From Atopobiaceae bacterium UBA7016 (lineage in GTDB: Bacteria > Actinomycetota > Coriobacteriia > Coriobacteriales > Atopobiaceae): 8,439 bases of DNA. Location: contig DJXA01000245.1 of NCBI GenBank assembly GCA_002449555.1, forward strand, positions 1-8,439. The letters are read 5' to 3'. The translations under genes and the position numbers were made by a program. Below, in pieces: positions 6,658 to 8,439 of this stretch (within the stretch, counting starts at the first letter, position 1; every line of letters begins with the position of its first letter). The notes below the pieces were generated by a model that saw only the letters and a program-made list of their open reading frames with translations, ran no database searches and was not told the origin of the DNA.

Positions 6658-7161
6658 ATGGGCAAGAAGAAGCAAAGGCAGCAGGACCAGCCGAAGGGCA
6701 GCCGTCGCGACGTGCTGATCGTTGTCGCCGTCATGTTTGCCATCTCACTGCTTATCGCCGCTGCCATTCCCGTAGGCTGCGCCGCGTCGCTCATGGGCGG
6801 GTACCACCGCTTCATCCAAGACCTCGGAAGCAGCCTCATGTACGCGCGCGAGAACGAATCGCTCGAGATCAGCGTGGATGGCGAGACGCGAAAGGCCGAC
6901 CTGTCCCAGGCCGAAGCCATCTACGGCCTCATATCCGACACGGGCATGGGCTCTCCCCTCTCAGAAGCTCCTGACAGCGAGCCCCTTGCCTTCATCTTTG
7001 GCGACGGCTCCTCGCTGCAGCTCTTCTCGACACGCATCGACGAGCCTGACGGAAAGCAGGTCGACGGCCTTGCCATTTGCTACCAGCGAAAAGATGGCAC
7101 CACCTTTGCCTACGACACCGACCAGCTGACCTACCAAGACGTCGTCTCTCGCATTCAGTAA
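6658..7161 (+). CDS. Small membrane-anchored protein of unknown function
   Basis: The product has 167 residues. I chose ATG 6658 because AGGAG (6648-6652) stands 5 nt before it; the longer in-frame ATG at 6610 lacks a ribosome binding site and overlaps the possible -10 element. Residues 1-17 are strongly basic (GKKKQRQ, GSRR). One hydrophobic segment follows (about 19-43, VLIVVAVMFAISLLIAAAIP), so by the positive-inside rule the N terminus is cytoplasmic and residues 45-167 are outside. Cys41 sits at the end of the segment, but the preceding PVG is a poor lipobox, so a lipoprotein is unlikely. The exported part is acidic and looks like an alpha/beta domain (LEISVDGETRKADLSQAEAI, AFIFGDGSSLQLFSTR). 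I do not recognise the family. REP-like palindromes bracket the gene. Confidence 0.75.
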   Translation: MGKKKQRQQDQPKGSRRDVLIVVAVMFAISLLIAAAIPVGCAASLMGGYHRFIQDLGSSLMYARENESLEISVDGETRKADLSQAEAIYGLISDTGMGSPLSEAPDSEPLAFIFGDGSSLQLFSTRIDEPDGKQVDGLAICYQRKDGTTFAYDTDQLTYQDVVSRIQ

Positions 7162-7164
7162 TCT

Positions 7165-7195
7165 GGGACCACTAAGGACTGTCCTTGGTGGTCCC
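7165..7195. repeat. REP-like palindrome, copy 2
   Basis: Two 15-nt arms, GGGACCACTAAGGAC and GTCCTTGGTGGTCCC, flank one central base and match at 14 of 15 positions, with the mismatch again at the seventh base from the centre. It begins only 3 nt after the stop codon of the membrane-protein gene. Relative to copies 1 and 3, an A-T pair in the stem is replaced by G-C on both arms, a compensatory change. Confidence 0.87.
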
Positions 7196-7196
7196 A

Positions 7197-7330
7197 CTAC
7201 TCCGTGATGATCTCGATGCGGCCCTCTCCGTCAGCGTTGGCATAGCGCTCGGGAGCTTCGCTGCCGCACCACCTACCTGCAGTTTTATAGGCACCTCGTA
7301 GGTTGTGCCTCCATCGCTGTAGCTCGTCCA
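7197..7330 (-). pseudogene. Decayed 3' end of an unidentified minus-strand gene
   Basis: Read on the minus strand, 7330 to about 7262 encodes YSDGGTTYEVPIKLQVGG in one frame. From about 7262 to the TAG at 7197-7199 another frame encodes EAPERYANADGEGRIEIITE. Both pieces look like genuine protein, the second with strongly G/C-biased third positions. Joining them needs one frameshift near 7258-7268. Stops in both frames lie just upstream (7359-7366), and the coding look ends where the repeat array starts at 7326. The first piece resembles a beta-rich extracellular segment, but I cannot name a family. Confidence 0.4.
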
Positions 7331-7504
7331 TAAAGTGCAACGATGTGAACAAATCTGCTCATTCTAGGTCTGCCTGTCCACAAATCGCATTCATGTGAAC
7401 GGACTTGCCGCATCCAATCGAAAAAGCCGTTCACATGAATGCGATTTGTGAACGCCAAGGAGCAATTTCGGTGGCCTTCGTTCACATCAATGCGTTTTGT
7501 GGCC
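7326..7504. repeat. Mirror-symmetric array of four ~25-bp units with a perfect 24-bp inverted repeat
   Basis: Units lie at 7326-7350, 7376-7400, 7429-7453 and 7480-7504. The first two are in one orientation and the last two in the other, with starts 50, 53 and 51 bp apart. All four share the octamer GTTCACAT (or its complement ATGTGAAC). The two inner units form a perfect 24-bp inverted repeat (7379-7402 with 7427-7450) around a 24-nt spacer; the outer units are degenerate (19/25 and 22/25 identical to the inner unit). The region is more AT-rich than its surroundings and has no credible gene. It could be an operator cluster, a replication- or recombination-type site, or a non-autonomous mobile element. 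Confidence 0.85.
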
Positions 7505-7510
7505 TTGCCA

Positions 7511-7539
7511 GAACCACCAAGGACTGTCCTTCGTGGTTC
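7511..7539. repeat. REP-like palindrome, copy 3
   Basis: Two 14-nt arms, GAACCACCAAGGAC and GTCCTTCGTGGTTC, flank one central base and match at 13 of 14 positions, with the mismatch once more at the seventh base from the centre. It lies 5 nt beyond the stop codon of the minus-strand ATPase gene, so here it is the 3' hairpin of a leftward transcript. Confidence 0.86.
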
Positions 7540-7544
7540 CAAGC

Positions 7545-8240
7545 CTAGCCCAGCCGCTCGGCGAGGTAGTCACGCATGACGCGGACCGCGTCGGTCTGTC
7601 GCCAATCGACCTCATGCACGCTGCCATCGTCAAACGAGAGCACCTGTGCGTCTCTGATGCCCATGACGATGGGCGAATGCGTGACGATGATGAACTGCGA
7701 GCCCTCCTGCGCGGCCTTCTCGACGAGCTTTGCCAGTTCTAGCTGTCGGCGTGGCGAGAGGGCAGCCTCTGGCTCGTCGAGGATGAGGAGGCTGCGCGCC
7801 GGGGCATAACGCAGGAACGAGAGAAAGCTCTCCCCGTGCGACTGGGCATGGAGGTCTGGCAGCGACACGTGACCTCCCGCGTACTCCGTGTTCACGAGCG
7901 TGGCCACGTTGTAAAGACTCTCCGCGCGCAGGTACTGACCCCACTTTGGCCGCGAGAAGCCACGCACGAGCGTGAGCGCTTCGTGCAGTTCGGATACGTC
8001 GTCGTAGCTGCTGTGCGCGAAGTTGAGGGTGCCGCCCTCACGGTTGAAGCCCGATGCCACAGCGATGGCCTCGAGGAGCGTGGACTTGCCGGTGCCGTTC
8101 TCGCCCACGAAGATGGTCACGTCATGCGTGAGCTCCAGCTCCTCAAGCCGCATGAGTGCGAGAATGCCGCGCAGGTAGGAATCCTGGGGGATGGCTTCCC
8201 AGTCAATTGAGATGCTTCGTATGAACCGCGAACTCAGCAT
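7545..8240 (-). CDS. Small ABC/AAA-type ATPase (AAA_21/AAA_23-like, SMC/RecF-style)
   Basis: The product has 231 residues. The minus-strand ATG at 8240 has GGGGAGGA (8245-8252) immediately upstream. The full ABC-type ATPase core is present: Walker A GENGTGKST (46-54), signature-like SHGES (134-138), Walker B LLILDEPEAALSP (151-163) and switch histidine His188 in VTHSP. There is no membrane segment and no coiled-coil arm between Walker A and the signature; the insert is only about 80 residues. Family members are widespread single-domain ATPases, annotated only as AAA ATPase, and some act with nucleases in defence or DNA metabolism. No nuclease lies beside it here. Its start overlaps the end of the upstream reading frame in ATGCTGA (8234-8240), so the two were translationally coupled. 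It is too small to be RdrA of RADAR. A REP-like hairpin follows its stop. Confidence 0.9.
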   Translation of the reverse strand: MLSSRFIRSISIDWEAIPQDSYLRGILALMRLEELELTHDVTIFVGENGTGKSTLLEAIAVASGFNREGGTLNFAHSSYDDVSELHEALTLVRGFSRPKWGQYLRAESLYNVATLVNTEYAGGHVSLPDLHAQSHGESFLSFLRYAPARSLLILDEPEAALSPRRQLELAKLVEKAAQEGSQFIIVTHSPIVMGIRDAQVLSFDDGSVHEVDWRQTDAVRVMRDYLAERLG

Positions 8241-8368
8241 GGCGTCCTCCCCTGATGTCCTTCCCTACCATACGGCATCAGCGTCGAGACGTAGCCGATA
8301 AAGCGCTGGAATACCTTGTCCCCAAAGACATAAAGCGCCCGCGTACGCCCGGCGTGCGGTGGGCAAAA
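8234..8368 (-). pseudogene. Coding-like continuation of the right-edge gene beyond an in-frame TGA
   Basis: Directly after the TGA at 8369-8371, the same minus-strand frame stays open for 44 codons and reads like protein (GRTRALYVFGDKVFQRFIGY, then VSTLMPYG). It ends at TGA 8234-8236, overlapping the ATPase start as ATGCTGA. Such an overlap is typical of coupled operon genes and suggests this was, or still is, the true C terminus of the right-edge gene. A nonsense mutation, a sequencing error or UGA recoding would all explain it. There is no start codon with a ribosome binding site for an independent gene. Confidence 0.4.
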
Positions 8369-8439
8369 TCACCCCGCCTCAGGCGTGTAGGTCATGACAA
8401 GCTCACGTTCTACCCATTCCTTATCCTTGTCGCTGGTTG
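8369..8439 (-). CDS. C-terminal fragment of an unidentified protein, running off the right edge
   Basis: On the minus strand, 22 codons from the window edge encode SDKDKEWVERELVMTYTPEA plus a final Gly before TGA 8369-8371. The composition and third-position bias look coding. The family is not recognisable from so short a piece. Whether this TGA is the real end is doubtful, because the frame beyond it also looks coding and ends in an overlap with the ATPase start. Confidence 0.45.
   Translation of the reverse strand, partial: TSDKDKEWVERELVMTYTPEAG

Noticed and set aside
6698..6786. Lipoprotein signal in the small membrane protein (Cys41)
   Set aside because: The residues before the cysteine are Pro-Val-Gly rather than a Leu-Ala/Ser-Gly/Ala lipobox, and the hydrophobic segment continues past it.
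7326..7504. CRISPR-like array (about 25-bp repeats with about 25-bp spacers)
   Set aside because: The units switch orientation in the middle and the outer ones are degenerate; CRISPR repeats are direct and nearly identical, and no cas gene is present.
7285..7542. 85-codon minus-strand ORF starting inside palindrome copy 3
   Set aside because: It is made almost wholly of the repeat units and the palindrome, has no ribosome binding site, and its composition does not look coding.
3090..8240. A canonical RADAR (RdrA-RdrB) system formed by the deaminase and the ATPase
   Set aside because: The ATPase is only 231 residues, SMC/ABC-like rather than the large RdrA ATPase, on the opposite strand, and separated from the deaminase by two unrelated genes.

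Overview
The window is GC-rich and densely coded, with strong G/C preference at third codon positions. It looks like the chromosome of an anaerobic, gut- or mouth-type actinobacterium. Class Coriobacteriia (an Olsenella/Collinsella/Atopobium-like organism) is my best guess, from base composition together with a 6-phospho-beta-glucosidase, a radical SAM SPASM remnant and a C_GCAxxG_C_C redox protein. This is inference; no rRNA or other marker gene is present.

Layout. Positions 1-344 hold the 3' end of a PHP-family histidinol-phosphatase. It is followed by a short decayed piece that keeps the signature motif of an ABC-transporter ATPase. A complete GH1 6-phospho-beta-glucosidase (665-2104) comes next. 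Then comes a damaged pair: a small cysteine-rich C_GCAxxG_C_C protein whose reading frame runs out of frame into a radical SAM gene that has lost its SAM-binding half and keeps only the SPASM end (2161-3013). A probable terminator and an extended -10 promoter separate these from the most interesting gene (3090-5570). That gene encodes an 826-residue protein with an N-terminal domain I do not recognise, an adenosine-deaminase-type metallohydrolase domain with the metal and acid/base residues present, and a C-terminal Rossmann-like domain that resembles the SLOG/DprA nucleotide-sensor superfamily. By analogy with CARF-deaminase and RADAR proteins, it could be a single-gene nucleotide-sensing defence effector.

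A classical short-chain dehydrogenase (5728-6486) and a small membrane-anchored protein of unknown function (6658-7161) follow. The rest is on the minus strand: a small ABC/AAA-type ATPase (7545-8240), translationally coupled to an upstream reading frame that is interrupted by an in-frame TGA and continues off the right edge.

Repeats are concentrated in 6487-7544. Three near-perfect palindromes of 27-31 bp sit 3-22 nt beyond the stop codons of three different genes, each with one mismatch at the same stem position. A separate mirror-symmetric array of four ~25-bp units, about 50 bp apart, lies at 7326-7504 and includes a perfect 24-bp inverted repeat. It abuts the decayed 3' end of a minus-strand gene. 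Together with the ABC and radical SAM remnants, this suggests an accessory, rearranging stretch of chromosome.
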